From Cryptomeria japonica (Eukaryota; Streptophyta; Pinopsida; Cupressales; Cupressaceae), in contig NC_081408.1 in assembly GCF_030272615.1 (NCBI RefSeq), forward strand, positions 767,903,330 to 767,967,329: 64,000 nucleotides of DNA, read 5' to 3'. The notes below the pieces were generated by a model that ran no database searches, was not told the origin of the DNA, and was given only the letters and a program-made list of their open reading frames with translations. Position numbers and translations under genes: made by a program. Below are positions 12,001-22,100 of the stretch, in pieces; within the stretch, counting starts at the first letter, position 1; each line of letters begins with the position of its first letter.

Positions 12001-13382
12001 GCGGTTGGATTTGGAGAGGTGGAAGACTCCTGATGAGTGGCCGGTTGTTGGGATGGAGGAAGAATGTGCGGAGCTGTAGGGCATTTTGGTGAATAGATGA
12101 TGCAACTCCCTTAAGGGAAGGGATGGGCTGGCTTGGTCTCCAAATCCTAAGGGAGTGTTCACGGTGGCTAGTGGATACTGGTAATTGTTATACCAAAGAT
12201 TTGAGGGAAGAGAGGTGAACTAATGGAAGCAGGTATGGAGTAAAGTGTCTTGGCCAAAGTGTAATTGCTTTGTTTGGACTTTGGCTTTGAATAGATGTCT
12301 TACTTGGGACAATATCCACAAGCGTGGATTTCTGGGGCCCTCTATCTGTGTTTTGTGTGGTAATGGGGAGGAAGATGCCTCACACCTATTCTTCAGATGC
12401 CCCTTCTCTTTGCTTATTTGGCATTATTGGTGGGGGGTCTGGAAGCATCCTTATATCCACGCGGATTCTCTGGTGGAGTTCTGGAGCAGTTTGGGTAGAC
12501 CGACTCTCTTGTCCTCCTTCCTTTAGACTATTTGGTTTATTGGGCCCGTTTTCATTCTGTGGCAGATTTGGCTCGAGAGGAACAAGAGGATTTTTCATGA
12601 GGTCAGATTGTTTGTTCAACAAGTTTGGAATAGGATCATTGCAATGATCCGGGAGACTGTGGAAGTGACATGTGAGGTGAATTTTCCTTTGGGTAGAGAG
12701 GAGGCTGACATTGTGAGTAGGCTGGGTTTGCAGGAGTTGTCTCTGGTCTGAGCTTGTGTCAGGAGAGGTAGACGGGCCATGAAGAAGGTGCAAAGGGGGG
12801 GGAGGTGGATACCCCCTCAGGATGAGTTTATAAAGATTAACACTGATGGATCAGCTAGGGGTAACCCAGGCCCAGCTGGAGTTGGCAATGTTGGCAGGAA
12901 AAGCAGGGGGGAGGTGGTTTTCCTCTTTTCGGTGCATAAAGGGAGACAATCTAACAAATTTATGTAGGGACTGGTGCCTCTCTATGCCCTTGAGCATGCT
13001 TGGGAGTTGGGACAAAGGAAGGTGATTTGTGAGTCGGACTCAAAGATCGTGATTAACTTAGTGACTGAGTAGAGGGTGAGTGGGATTTAGTGGCAATTGG
13101 CAAGGGTGGTTCAACAGATTCTCCAAATTATCTCTTTAATGGAACAAGTGTCTTTTGTCCACATACCTCGGGAATGGAATAGAGCAGTTGATTGTTTGGC
13201 CAAGTGGGCCTCAGAGCATGATAGGGACTAGAAAGTTGAAGGTTGGGAGAATCCTTTTGGGGATTACTGTCAAGAGGTGCAAAAGATATTTACGGAGGAC
13301 ATGGATGGTTATGAAGTTGGTTAATCGAGGGCTGGTCCGGTGGTCCTCTCCTGAGGCCTTGGGGCTTTGGGTCTCTTTGTAA
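9021..13382 (+). pseudogene. LINE ORF2: endonuclease, reverse transcriptase, RNase H
   Basis: This is the polyprotein that nicks target DNA and copies LINE RNA. The start ATG (9021) overlaps the ORF1 stop. Endonuclease: SWNVRG, QETK, EGDFNA (about 9440) and DHWPI (about 9700, where the usual Ser before Asp-His is Leu). Reverse transcriptase, about 10380-11360: SPGPDGF, ALIPK, FRPISL, an EEQNGFVEGR block, QGDPLSPYLF and the catalytic FVDD (about 11110). The zinc region near 12330-12410 has CVLCGNGEEDASHLFFRCP. RNase H starts near 12840 with NTDGSARGNPGPAG and ends near 13230 with REWNRAVDCLAKWA. Stops occur throughout (for example 9265, 10087, 10498, 11047, 11356), and frame changes occur near 9465 and 9780 and in the 11.6-12.2 kb part. 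Confidence 0.9.
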
Positions 13383-13400
13383 TTCTGGATTCTGTGTTTC

Positions 13401-13436
13401 AATAAAGTTTTTACCCTTTTATTTCAAAAAAAAAAA
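13401..13436 (+). terminator. LINE polyadenylation signal and A-tail
   Basis: AATAAA at 13401-13406, then an A-run at 13426-13436. It marks the 3' end of the LINE and its plus orientation. Confidence 0.8.
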
Positions 13437-13437
13437 G

Positions 13438-14516
13438 TGATATATTATTAAATCAAAGACAAAATGACCCCCAAATTTAGAATTTCTTAAAAATATATCA
13501 ATCCTTTCAAACATTTATTAATAAAGAAATTTAATAATAATTATATCCTACTACTTTCAACTTTGCATTCAATTTTTCTATTAAAATAATAATAATAATA
13601 AAAATCTTATTATATTTTGAACTAAAGGAATATTCAAGTTTATAGATTTGTATATATATGTGTAGAAAGGATCCAATAGTATGCACTTTAAGTTTGTGTC
13701 TCACTATCACATATTGATTTTAAATGATTATCTATTTTTAATAACAATTTATTATTAAACTTTAGGTTTCCAGCCCACCTCATTAAATATAAAATCATAT
13801 TAGTATGTACATTTTGTTGAGGAGTCATTAAAGATCCTAAAAACAATTAAACTTACAATTATATAATAAATCATATTTTATTATATAAATTTTTACTTTT
13901 TGTATCTACAAACATATTTCATAAAATTATTAATAATAAAAAATAACATTCACAATATTAAAATCATAATTAACAAGAGTTGTGATACAACTTGAGTCCC
14001 TGCCTATTTGTTAAAAACTGACAAGTTATTATTTTCTTGTGAAAATAATATAAGGATTGATTGTTATTTGGATTTCATAAGGAGCTTATTGATTGATGTT
14101 ATGTGGCTTTTGGCATGTTTGCTACCTTAGGCCATCAATCTTTTTGTTTGGTGCCATTTTTGTTTTGATGTTCAAACAAACATACAAACAAATATTTTAG
14201 CAATGAAAGCGAAAGACGATATTTGATGGAGTAATCTGACATTAGCCTAAAACTAGCAATTGCACCTTAGTGTGCAATAGGTATGCCAAAGAGGTGTGGA
14301 AGATCAATTAGGAATTTTTTTTATCTATTAGTTGCACACTCTTGTGTACTAAGTGAGGTTAACTAGTAGGCCATTTAACAAGTGACGTTGTTTGTGCAAC
14401 AAAGGTCTTAACGAAGAAATGATATCTTCAAATCAACTATGCATCCACTTACAAATATCTAATCATGAGTGAAATAAAACCTATGAATCAAGAAGATAAT
14501 TATGCTATTGTTATGT
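13438..14516. other. AT-rich intergenic DNA
   Basis: Long A/T-rich stretch with (AAT)n-like runs near 13588-13600. No gene, element end or conserved motif could be supported. Confidence 0.55.
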
Positions 14517-15130
14517 TCATAGTAGGGAGAGATGGAGAGATTGAATGGGGAAGAATGAGAGAGAGGGGGTAAGGAGATAGAGATAAAAAAGGTATAGATA
14601 AAGATGGAGATGGAGGAAATGGATATGGAGAGAAAGAGAGAGGGAGAGGGAGAGAGGGAGGGAGAGAGATAAAGAGATGTGATGGGGATAGATAGCGATG
14701 AAAGGAATAAATATGTAGAGGTAGAGATCTAGGGAGATATAGAAAGATAAATATAGAGATAGGAATTGGTATATAGATATAAATAGAGTGGGGGAGAGAT
14801 AAATGGAGAGTCGATAAGTATGGATAGATAGAGATAAAGAGACAATGATATATAGATATAGATTCTTGAGAATAGTGAGAGATACAGAGACTAGGGACAA
14901 CGAGGGAGAGACATAAATGAATAGACAGACACATGTCTAGAGATAGAGGGAGCAGAAGGAGGATAGGGTGAGACAAAAAGGGAGACAAATAGATATAGAT
15001 ATAGAGAGAGGTCAAGGGAGAGATAAAGATAGGGAGAGGTAACAAGATGGAGAGGGAGATATAAAGCATAAGAGATAGGAAGATGTAGAGGAAGGGGGAG
15101 AGGAAGAGACATGTATATAAAGAGGAAGAG
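14517..15130 (+). repeat. Purine-rich GAGA/GATA low-complexity tract
   Basis: About 610 bp in which the plus strand is overwhelmingly purine, composed of interleaved GAGA, GGGA, GATA and AGATAGAG motifs with no fixed period. The three overlapping minus-strand frames of 73-189 codons are Ser/Leu/Tyr/Ile repeats caused by this bias and are not genes. The strand asymmetry is compatible with triplex or other non-B DNA. Confidence 0.75.
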
Positions 15131-15859
15131 ATAGAAGGGGAAAAGATAAATATATAAGGAATTATATATAATATGATATAATATATAATAACATAATATA
15201 AAAATATTGCATATAATAATAAGAATAAATTATATTATATATTTTAAAGAAATAAATATAATCGAATAATAATTTTATATTAAAATTAAATATATAACAT
15301 TTAATTATATAATATTAGTATATCAAGATTTATTTATTTTAAAATGGAGCATGTTTATATCATAATTATTTTATTTTATAATATTATAGTGGTTAAAAAA
15401 ATTATATTTCTTAATCTTGATTTAAATTTTGAAAAGTATAAGAATATAAAATATAATTATTATAGACAATAATAACATTAATTGAAGATAAACTCAATAT
15501 TAACAAATAATTTTTTATAATAAAATTGAACATAAATATAGTTAAATTCTTAAATAGATTAAATTCAAAAAATTAAAACTATAATACTTAAATATTAAAA
15601 AAAAAAACTATATTAAACCTGATACAATTTAAATTTTGACATTTACATTAAATTACAAGTAAAATAATACGAAAAAAGTTAAAGTTACAAAGAAACATTT
15701 CAAAAAAGTTTTTAAAAAAATTATTTTGTTTGTGTAATTTTTAATTATCTTTTGATATCATAGATAATGTCAAATACTATTAATTTTTTTTTATTTACAA
15801 TCAATATTTAATAGAAAAAATTTTAAATACCATAATTAGTAATAATTTAAATAAATATA
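15131..15859. other. Very AT-rich intergenic DNA
   Basis: Almost only A and T with TATAATA strings. No coding potential and no element ends. Confidence 0.55.
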
Positions 15860-15877
15860 ATAATGATATAGATTTTT
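15860..15877. repeat. SINE target-site duplication, left copy
   Basis: ATAATGATATAGATTTTT, identical to 16411-16428. The terminal T residues merge with the poly(T) that is the A-tail of the minus-strand SINE. Confidence 0.8.
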
Positions 15878-16410
15878 TTTTTTGATCGGTAACAGGTATT
15901 ACAATTTCAGCTGCTCTACAACATTCTACTAACTAAAGACAATATGGGGTCTCGCCCCTACAATATAGTCGGTTTTGACTAGAGCTATGAACCAGTGGGG
16001 TCACGTGTAGCATATCGAACCTTCATATCAATAATACTCCTTATATCTCTCGTCTCCTTATATCTCCCTTCTCCTTATCTCTCCATAAGCCTTATATCTC
16101 CTGCTCCTTATCTGTCCACAAAGACTCCTTATGCCTCCCTCCTTATCTCTCCAAACACCTTATATCTCCCTCTCCTTATGTCTCCATAACCAACTCCTTA
16201 TCGCTCTGCATCAATGACCTCCAAATCACATCGCTGGCCTACATCTGGGCTAAGTCGTGGCGCTTGGCAGCAATGCCCATGAGCTCGTGCAGGGAGTACA
16301 GCCTGTCACCCATCATCCGCCACCAACGGGAAGGCTTGCAAGAGACTCGAACCATTGAGCTCCCCATTCCGGGGCTCGTGACTTTACCATCACGCTGCGG
16401 GGTGAACCCC
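15878..16410 (-). mobile_element. tRNA-type SINE with LINE-like 3' tail
   Basis: About 530 bp bounded by an 18-bp target duplication. On the minus strand it begins near 16410, carries a perfect Pol III B box GGTTCGAGTCTC at 16353-16342 and a weak A box-like CAGCGTGATGG about 40 bp before it. It ends TTACCGATC followed by 11 A residues (15883-15873). The B box, A-tail and duplication together are diagnostic of a SINE. The same TTACCGATC-A(n) end occurs on the full-length LINE at 24682-24698, which is what is expected of a SINE mobilised by that LINE family. It encodes no protein; the 64-codon plus-strand frame inside is chance. Confidence 0.82.
16034..16195 (-). repeat. Minisatellite inside the SINE body
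   Basis: About ten diverged units of 12-20 bp of the form CTCCTTATATCTCC (plus strand), in the middle of the SINE between its tRNA-like head and its 3' tail. It probably lengthened the SINE by slippage. Confidence 0.65.
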
Positions 16411-16428
16411 ATAATGATATAGATTTTT
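16411..16428. repeat. SINE target-site duplication, right copy
   Basis: ATAATGATATAGATTTTT, a perfect copy of 15860-15877. Confidence 0.8.
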
Positions 16429-17025
16429 AATGCTTCTTAAATTAATAATTTTTTTTAATTTTAGATATTTAATATTTTTATTTTAATTATCTTATTGTTT
16501 TAATATAAAAAAGTTATTCTACATAAACTAAAATTGTCTTTAAAATTATTTTAAGAATTATACTTTATTAAAAAAAAAGAGTAAATAGTAAATTCAATAT
16601 AATGATAAAAATAAATAGCTTTAATTGTTTTCTTTTTATTTTCTAATTTATTCCCCTCATCTTTACTTATTATTATATCTTCTTTGTTGTATGTTTTAAA
16701 TAAAACTATTTTTTTCTTTTCGATATCATGGAAGCTCATGCATGTGACAACCAAGATGATTACTGTGCCAACTAAAATTAACTAGTGCTTGTACTAAAAG
16801 GAGGTTCAAGAGTTAGGCTGATAGTAAAATATAATTAGAATAGTATATAGTATATTTGAGAGTACATTTGCTCTAAATAATTATGTATTAAGTTATGCAA
16901 AATTTGTTTTTAAAATCTATGCAAATGATTAACTAACAAATTAGATATTTGAATTATTTTGTGAATCATAATTAGAGATAATAGAAAGTAGCATAATATT
17001 TAAAATGTAATTTGCTTTCTTATTA
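16429..17025. other. AT-rich intergenic DNA
   Basis: Continuation of the AT-rich DNA into which the SINE and, further right, the full-length LINE inserted. The minus-strand frame at 16551-16754 is not convincing. Confidence 0.5.
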
Positions 17026-17041
17026 ATATATCACAATGACA
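17026..17041. repeat. LINE target-site duplication, 5' copy
   Basis: ATATATCACAATGACA, a perfect 16-bp match to 24700-24715 on the other side of the LINE. It defines the exact 5' end of the insertion. Confidence 0.92.
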
Positions 17042-17531
17042 AGGGTGCATGAGTAGCCGAGTTGGTGTGAAGGCGAGTCGTGAGGCGTAGTGTTAGGCTA
17101 ATGATCCCGGTGCTACACATCAACTCTGGTTCGATTCTCACTAGTGTTACCATAAACCCTTTTAAGGGTGCATGAGTAGCCAAGTTGGTGTGAAGGCGAG
17201 TCATGAGGCATAGTGTTAGGCTAATGATCTTGGTGCTACGCATCAACTCCGGTTCGATTCTCACTAGTGTTACCATAAACCCTTTTAAGGGTGCATGAGT
17301 AGCCGAGTTGGTGTGAAGGCGAGTCGTGAGGAGTAGTGTTAGGCTAATGATCCCGGTGCTATGCATCAACTCCTGTTTGATTCTCACTAGTGTTACCATA
17401 AACCCTTTTAAGGGTGCATGAGTAGCCAAGTTGGTGTGAAGGTGAGTCATGAGGCATAGTGTTAGGCTAATGATCTCGGTGCTATGCATCAACTCCAGTT
17501 CTATTCTCACTAGTGTTACTATAAACCCTTT
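17041..17531 (+). repeat. Four 123-bp tRNA-like monomers at LINE 5' end
   Basis: Units start at 17041, 17164, 17287 and 17410, a spacing of exactly 123 bp. Each begins AAGGGTGCATGAG and the first three end in CCCTTTTAA. Each contains TAGCC(G/A)AGTTGG (tRNA D-arm/A box) and, 62 bp later, a TpsiC-loop/B-box-like sequence. TAGCCGAGTTGGTGTGAAGG closely resembles the D-arm of class II (Leu/Ser) tRNAs. Units 1 and 3 share CCGAG, GTCGTGAGG and GATCCCGG; units 2 and 4 share CCAAG, GTCATGAGGCAT and GATCT(T/C)GG, so a 246-bp dimer was duplicated. They are not tRNA genes: too long, and without matching acceptor arms. The minus-strand frame over them is a shadow. Confidence 0.9.
17054..17139 (+). promoter_or_regulatory. 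Pol III-type A and B boxes in LINE monomer 1
   Basis: A box TAGCCGAGTTGG at 17054-17065 fits TRGCNNAGYNGG. B box GGTTCGATTCTC at 17128-17139 keeps the GGTTCGA core. Monomer 2 has both as well (17177-17188 and 17251-17262). In monomers 3 and 4 the A boxes remain but the B boxes are damaged (TGTTTGATTCTC and AGTTCTATTCTC). A TTTT run at each monomer junction could serve as a weak Pol III stop. Confidence 0.75.
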
Positions 17532-17560
17532 GGGATCACTTTTTTGGTTAGAACTAGGAT

Positions 17561-19185
17561 ATGGAGCAGCAGAGGAGACTAGGGCTTCGATCTAGGGAGT
17601 TGCAGGTGTTTTGATTACAAGAGGGACTTTCCCATGACTGAAGATATGCAGATCAGGGAATGCAGAAAAGTTTCATGCAGTCGCGACCTAGGAAACGCCC
17701 ATGGCAAAATCCAAGCAAGGTTTGGGAGGATCAAAACAATTTTTTTTATCCTCAAAAGTAGTGGGGGGAGGAGGCGAAAGCCCGAGATTCTAAATTCTTG
17801 AGAAGTGAGACTTTAAGATTTCAAGGGCCTCGCAATAAGGAATATGAACCTAAAACTATCTGGCAACATTGCCAAGAGAAAGAGTGGCAACCCAAAAGAA
17901 ATTTATAGAAGCCGACCAGGGTTCTGGAGAACAAAGAGGGCATGAGGTTGAAGAAAATTTCGTTAATGCTAGACAATAAAAGCTGGATTGACTCAATGGC
18001 CTTTTTCCGAGAGAGGGGATTATTTATAAAATGTTTCAGTGATTGTTCGTCCGTGGGTAAGATGAAAGGTTGGTGTGCTGAAAATGGGAAAGGCAAAGTC
18101 AAACTCAAAACCCTACCAAATGGCTTCTTCTTGGTAACCACTGAAGATGGTAAGGATAAATAAGAAATTTTCAATAGTGGGCCTTTCTTTATGGGCGGTA
18201 GGGGACTGTATATTAGGGACTAGGAACCTAAATTCAACCCCGTGCTGGCGCCAGTCAAAGAGGTGCCCATCTGGATACGGTTATATAACTTGCCTAGAGA
18301 ATACTGGAATGAGGAGTCCTTTCAAGCCTTAGGGAACAAACTTGGTTTCTACATCAAAGCGGATGAGGCCATTGAGTCAAAAGACTTCAGTATGTATGCA
18401 CGAATATGTATTGGGTGGAAACCCCACAACCCACTCCCAGAACAAATTGAGATCATAGCAAATGCAGGACAGTGACTTCAAAAAATTGAGGTTGAGGATT
18501 CAAATGAAAGATGCAATCATTGCAAAAAAGATGGACACATGGAGGAAACTTGTTTGATTGGCCCAAAAGGAAAAAATGTGGAGACAACGATCGAAGATGA
18601 AGTAATTTTTTTTGTGAGCAAAGAAAATACAACGGATGAGACGAGAACAAAAGATGACACAACTCAGCCCCTGCCAAACCTTTTTTTTCAAGGGGAGGGT
18701 TTGATGACCAACAAAAATAGAACCCATGAGGTGGAAGAAATTGTAACAGATGCTTCGCTTATAAACAAACATAGGGAGATGACAGATTGGGTAGAAGAAG
18801 CCATTGTAAGAGTGGAGAAAGCAGTTGAGATCCTAGATGAGGTAAAGTCCAAGGCCACACCTCCTGTGGAAATAGGTTTAAATTCGAAGATAGTCAAGCA
18901 CACTGAGAATGCTCAAGATTTTGGGATTGAAAGGATGAAACCAAGGAAAATAGAGAATCTGATGGAGAAGATGAGGAGGATGAATGGGAATGGATGGATG
19001 AGGAAGACATTCTAGAAATAAGGACAATAGAGAAAACGGAGCCTGTGTGCAACAAGGTGTGTATGGGAGAAAAGAAATCCAGAGGTAGAAAGTCAAATCA
19101 ATTCAAGATTACACTGGCTGGGAGTGCTAAAGGCCAAAGAAAATTGACAGTAGGAAAGGGAGTCACCCTTCCTGAAGGACAATGA
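17561..19185 (+). pseudogene. LINE ORF1: DUF4283 and zinc-knuckle protein
   Basis: The RNA-binding ORF1 protein of a plant L1 element. The first Met after the monomers is at 17561, but stops and frame changes follow quickly, so the exact start is uncertain. DUF4283 spans about 17940-18475; typical pieces are KMKGWCAENGKGKVKLKTLP, a PIWIRLYNLPREYW block near 18270 and a RICIGWKP block near 18410. A CCHC knuckle follows at about 18517, CNHCKKDGHMEETC, with all ligands intact. An acidic, Lys/Glu-rich tail runs on to the TGA at 19183-19185. That stop overlaps the ORF2 ATG (19182) as ATGA. At least two frame changes separate these pieces. Confidence 0.88.
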
Positions 19186-22100
19186 AAATCATAACCTGGA
19201 ATGTCATGGGTTGTAATGCCCCTGACAAACGCCGATTGATCAAATGAGGTTTGGATCAATTAAGGTCGGATATAGTTTTCTTACAAGAGACAAAGATGAA
19301 TAAGGAGGAAGCTAGTTTACTCATGAGATCTTGGAAGCAGTGGACGGGGGCCTTTTTGGACTCGGAGGGAGCCTCAGGAGGTTTGGGTATTCTCTGGAAT
19401 CTGAACAACCATAAGTTAGAGGAATTCTTTGTTTCCCATATGTGGCAGGTGTGTAAGATTCATTCCTTTCCTTTGAATGTTGATTTCATTGTGATTAACA
19501 TCTATGGTCCATCAAAATCAATTCATCAAAGAGAATTTTGGCACCCCCTCTCTTCCCTCATTCAAGGACTGGAAGAAAATGTTATCATTATTGGGGGTGA
19601 CTTTAACACCATTTTGGATCTAAATGATAAATCGGGTGGCAAGGGAAGACTTTCTGTATCCCAAGTATATTTTCAAAATTTTGTGATGGATAATGGTCTT
19701 AGGGAAGTCAAATCCAAGGAAGGTCAGTTCACATGGTTGAACTGAAGGATCTTAGGGAACCATGTAGCAAAAAAGCTTGATTGTTTCTTCTTGGGAGGGC
19801 TCTAGGTGGAAACCAATTTCCTTTTCGGCTCAAATATCCAACCAATGGTTGTTTCAAACCACCTACCAGTGGAACTCACCATAGCTTTCGATGGCCCTCA
19901 CATTAGGTGCCCTTTCAAATTTGAAAAAATATGGTTGCAGGATGAAAGCTTGAGAGATTTAATCAAGGAATGGTGGTCTGGGGCCCCTGAGGTCTTTGGG
20001 ACTAAGGCCTTTGTTTTTGTCAAGAAATTGCAATTTGTTAAGTCTAAAATCAAAGAGTGGAACCGAATCAAGTTTGGAAATATATTTGTCAATAAAAGAG
20101 ATCTGGAGGAAAGGTTGGCTGCACTGCAAGAGGTAATAATACAAAAGGGGATGTCCTCAGAGACCTTTTTGCAGGAGCGAGATCTCAAAAGTCATTATAA
20201 TTAAGTTTTGGCCCGAGAAGAGATCTACTGGCGACAAAAATAGAGGGAGTGTTGGCTTAGGGAAGGAGACAGGAATACAAAATTTTTCCATAGCTCGGTC
20301 AAGGCGAGAAGGTCCCAAAACAAAATCACAACCATTTATAACAGTGAAAATGTCTTGTTGGACAAATCGAAGGACATAAATGAAGAGGCAGTTGATTTCT
20401 TTTTGGCATTACTATCCTAAGAGAGTAATACCAATTCAAAGCACCAACAAAATGGGTTCAATGTTATCATGGAGCTGATAACAGAATCACAAAATTAGGC
20501 ACTTATGAAACCCATCCAGGTCGAGGAAGTTCAGAAAGAAGTCTTTAGTATGGCGGGAGACAAAGCTCCAGAGCCGGATGGTTTCCCGGCTTTTTTCTAC
20601 CAAACCTTCTGGGATGTTGTAGGAAATGATGTTTGGGCAGTAGCAGAGGAATCATGGAGCAAGGCCGGTGTTGCGAAAGAACTAAACTGCACATTACTAG
20701 CCCTTATTCCCAAGGTGGAGCATCCTACTTCTTTTAATGAGTTTAGGCCAATCTCATTGTGTAATACAATTTACAAAGTGGTAGCGAAAGTGATTTCAAA
20801 TAGATTGAAACCAATGCTGAGTCATATCATTTTAGAAGAACAGAGTGGCTTTGTCCCAGGTAGATCGATTGTTGAGGGAATAATAATTGCCCATGAAGCT
20901 ATCCACACAGTACACCAGTCAAAAGTGGATCGAATGCTGATTAAAATAGACATTAGGAAAGCGTATGACATGGTGGATCGGGAATTTCTTCTTTAGGTTC
21001 TTCATAGTTTTGGTTTTTAAAAAGAGTGGATTAGCTAGATACGGGCTTGTATAGGGGGGGTGTGGACTTGTGTCTTAGTCAATGGCAGCCCGCAAGGCTT
21101 TTTTCATACTACCTGTGGGATCAGACAAGGTGATCCATTATCACCTTGCCTTTTCATTATCTTGGGGGAAGTGCTAGGAAGATTAATTCACTTTCAGCAA
21201 CAACGTGGAACCTGGAAAGGAATCAAAATTGCGGAGGGAATGGAGCCGGTAACATGCCAACAATTTGTGGATGATACCCTGCTTTGTGGGCAGTCTTCGC
21301 TTCAAGAGGCCAGAGTGATCAGAAGGACAATAGATGCCTTTTGTAGAGATACTGGTCAGTAGGTCATCTAGGCAAAATCAGAAGTTATTTTTTTTAATAT
21401 GAGGGGCAACAGACAACAAGAAATAACCAACATCCTAGCAGTCAAAATGGGCCTTTTACCTGGAAAGTTTTTGGGTACCCCCTTATTCGGTGGACCAAAT
21501 TGCACTACCTTATGGAACAACCTTATTGGTAGTTGTGCAAATTGCCTTGAAGGTTGGAAAAGTAAATGGCTCACTTTGTCTGGGCAGATTATGCTCCTTA
21601 AATCGATTCTCTATGCTCTTCCCATTTTCTCCATGACTGCTTCAAAAATCCTGGAGAAAGTTATTAACTGCATAAACAGGGGGATGAGAAAATTTCTATG
21701 GAATGAAAAAGAGACCACCGACAAAATCCCTTTGGTTGCATGGGATAAAGTTTGCCAAGCCAAACAAGCAGGGGGTGTAGGATTGTGAAACTGGACCTTG
21801 CTAAATGAGGCAATGGGGGCAAAATTGATATGGCAGATTTACTCCCACCCAAATTAGAAATGGACACAAATTCTAAAACACAAGTATCTAGATCAGATGA
21901 GCAGGGAACACATTTTTACTATCAGCGCCCTACCAAAAGGCTCTGCTATCTAGAATTTTATTGTTTCATGTAGACATGTCGTTACTGAACACATCACTTA
22001 GGAAATAGGCAATGGGACATCGGCTAAGTTCTAGATGGATTCCTAGGATGGGAGGCTAGCTCTCTTGGATAGACAAGATCTTGAGATTATCAAACAGGTC

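Larger units (their letters stand above)
8290..13437 (+). mobile_element. L1-type LINE, 5' truncated (LINE-1 of window)
   Basis: A non-LTR retrotransposon running from the middle of ORF1 to a poly(A) tail. Order: end of ORF1 with zinc knuckle, APE-type endonuclease, reverse transcriptase, a zinc-binding zf-RVT region, RNase H, AATAAA and A-tail. A C-terminal RNase H is characteristic of some plant L1 lineages. The N-terminal DUF4283 part of ORF1 and any 5' UTR are absent, the usual result of incomplete target-primed reverse transcription. I could not identify flanking target duplications. Many stops and a few frameshifts make it non-functional. Its 3' UTR is short (about 40 bp), unlike the second LINE at 17042-24699. 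Confidence 0.92.

Noticed and set aside
14500-15112. Three long minus-strand frames rich in Ser, Leu, Tyr and Ile
   Set aside because: They result from a one-strand purine tract, which suppresses stop codons on the other strand.
17041-17163. A genuine tRNA gene
   Set aside because: A and B boxes fit, but the unit is 123 bp with 62 bp between the boxes, has no matching acceptor arms and is tandemly repeated as part of a LINE.
17031-17510. 159-codon minus-strand frame with four repeated peptides
   Set aside because: It is the translation of the 123-bp tRNA-like monomers on the wrong strand; the repetition comes from the DNA repeat.
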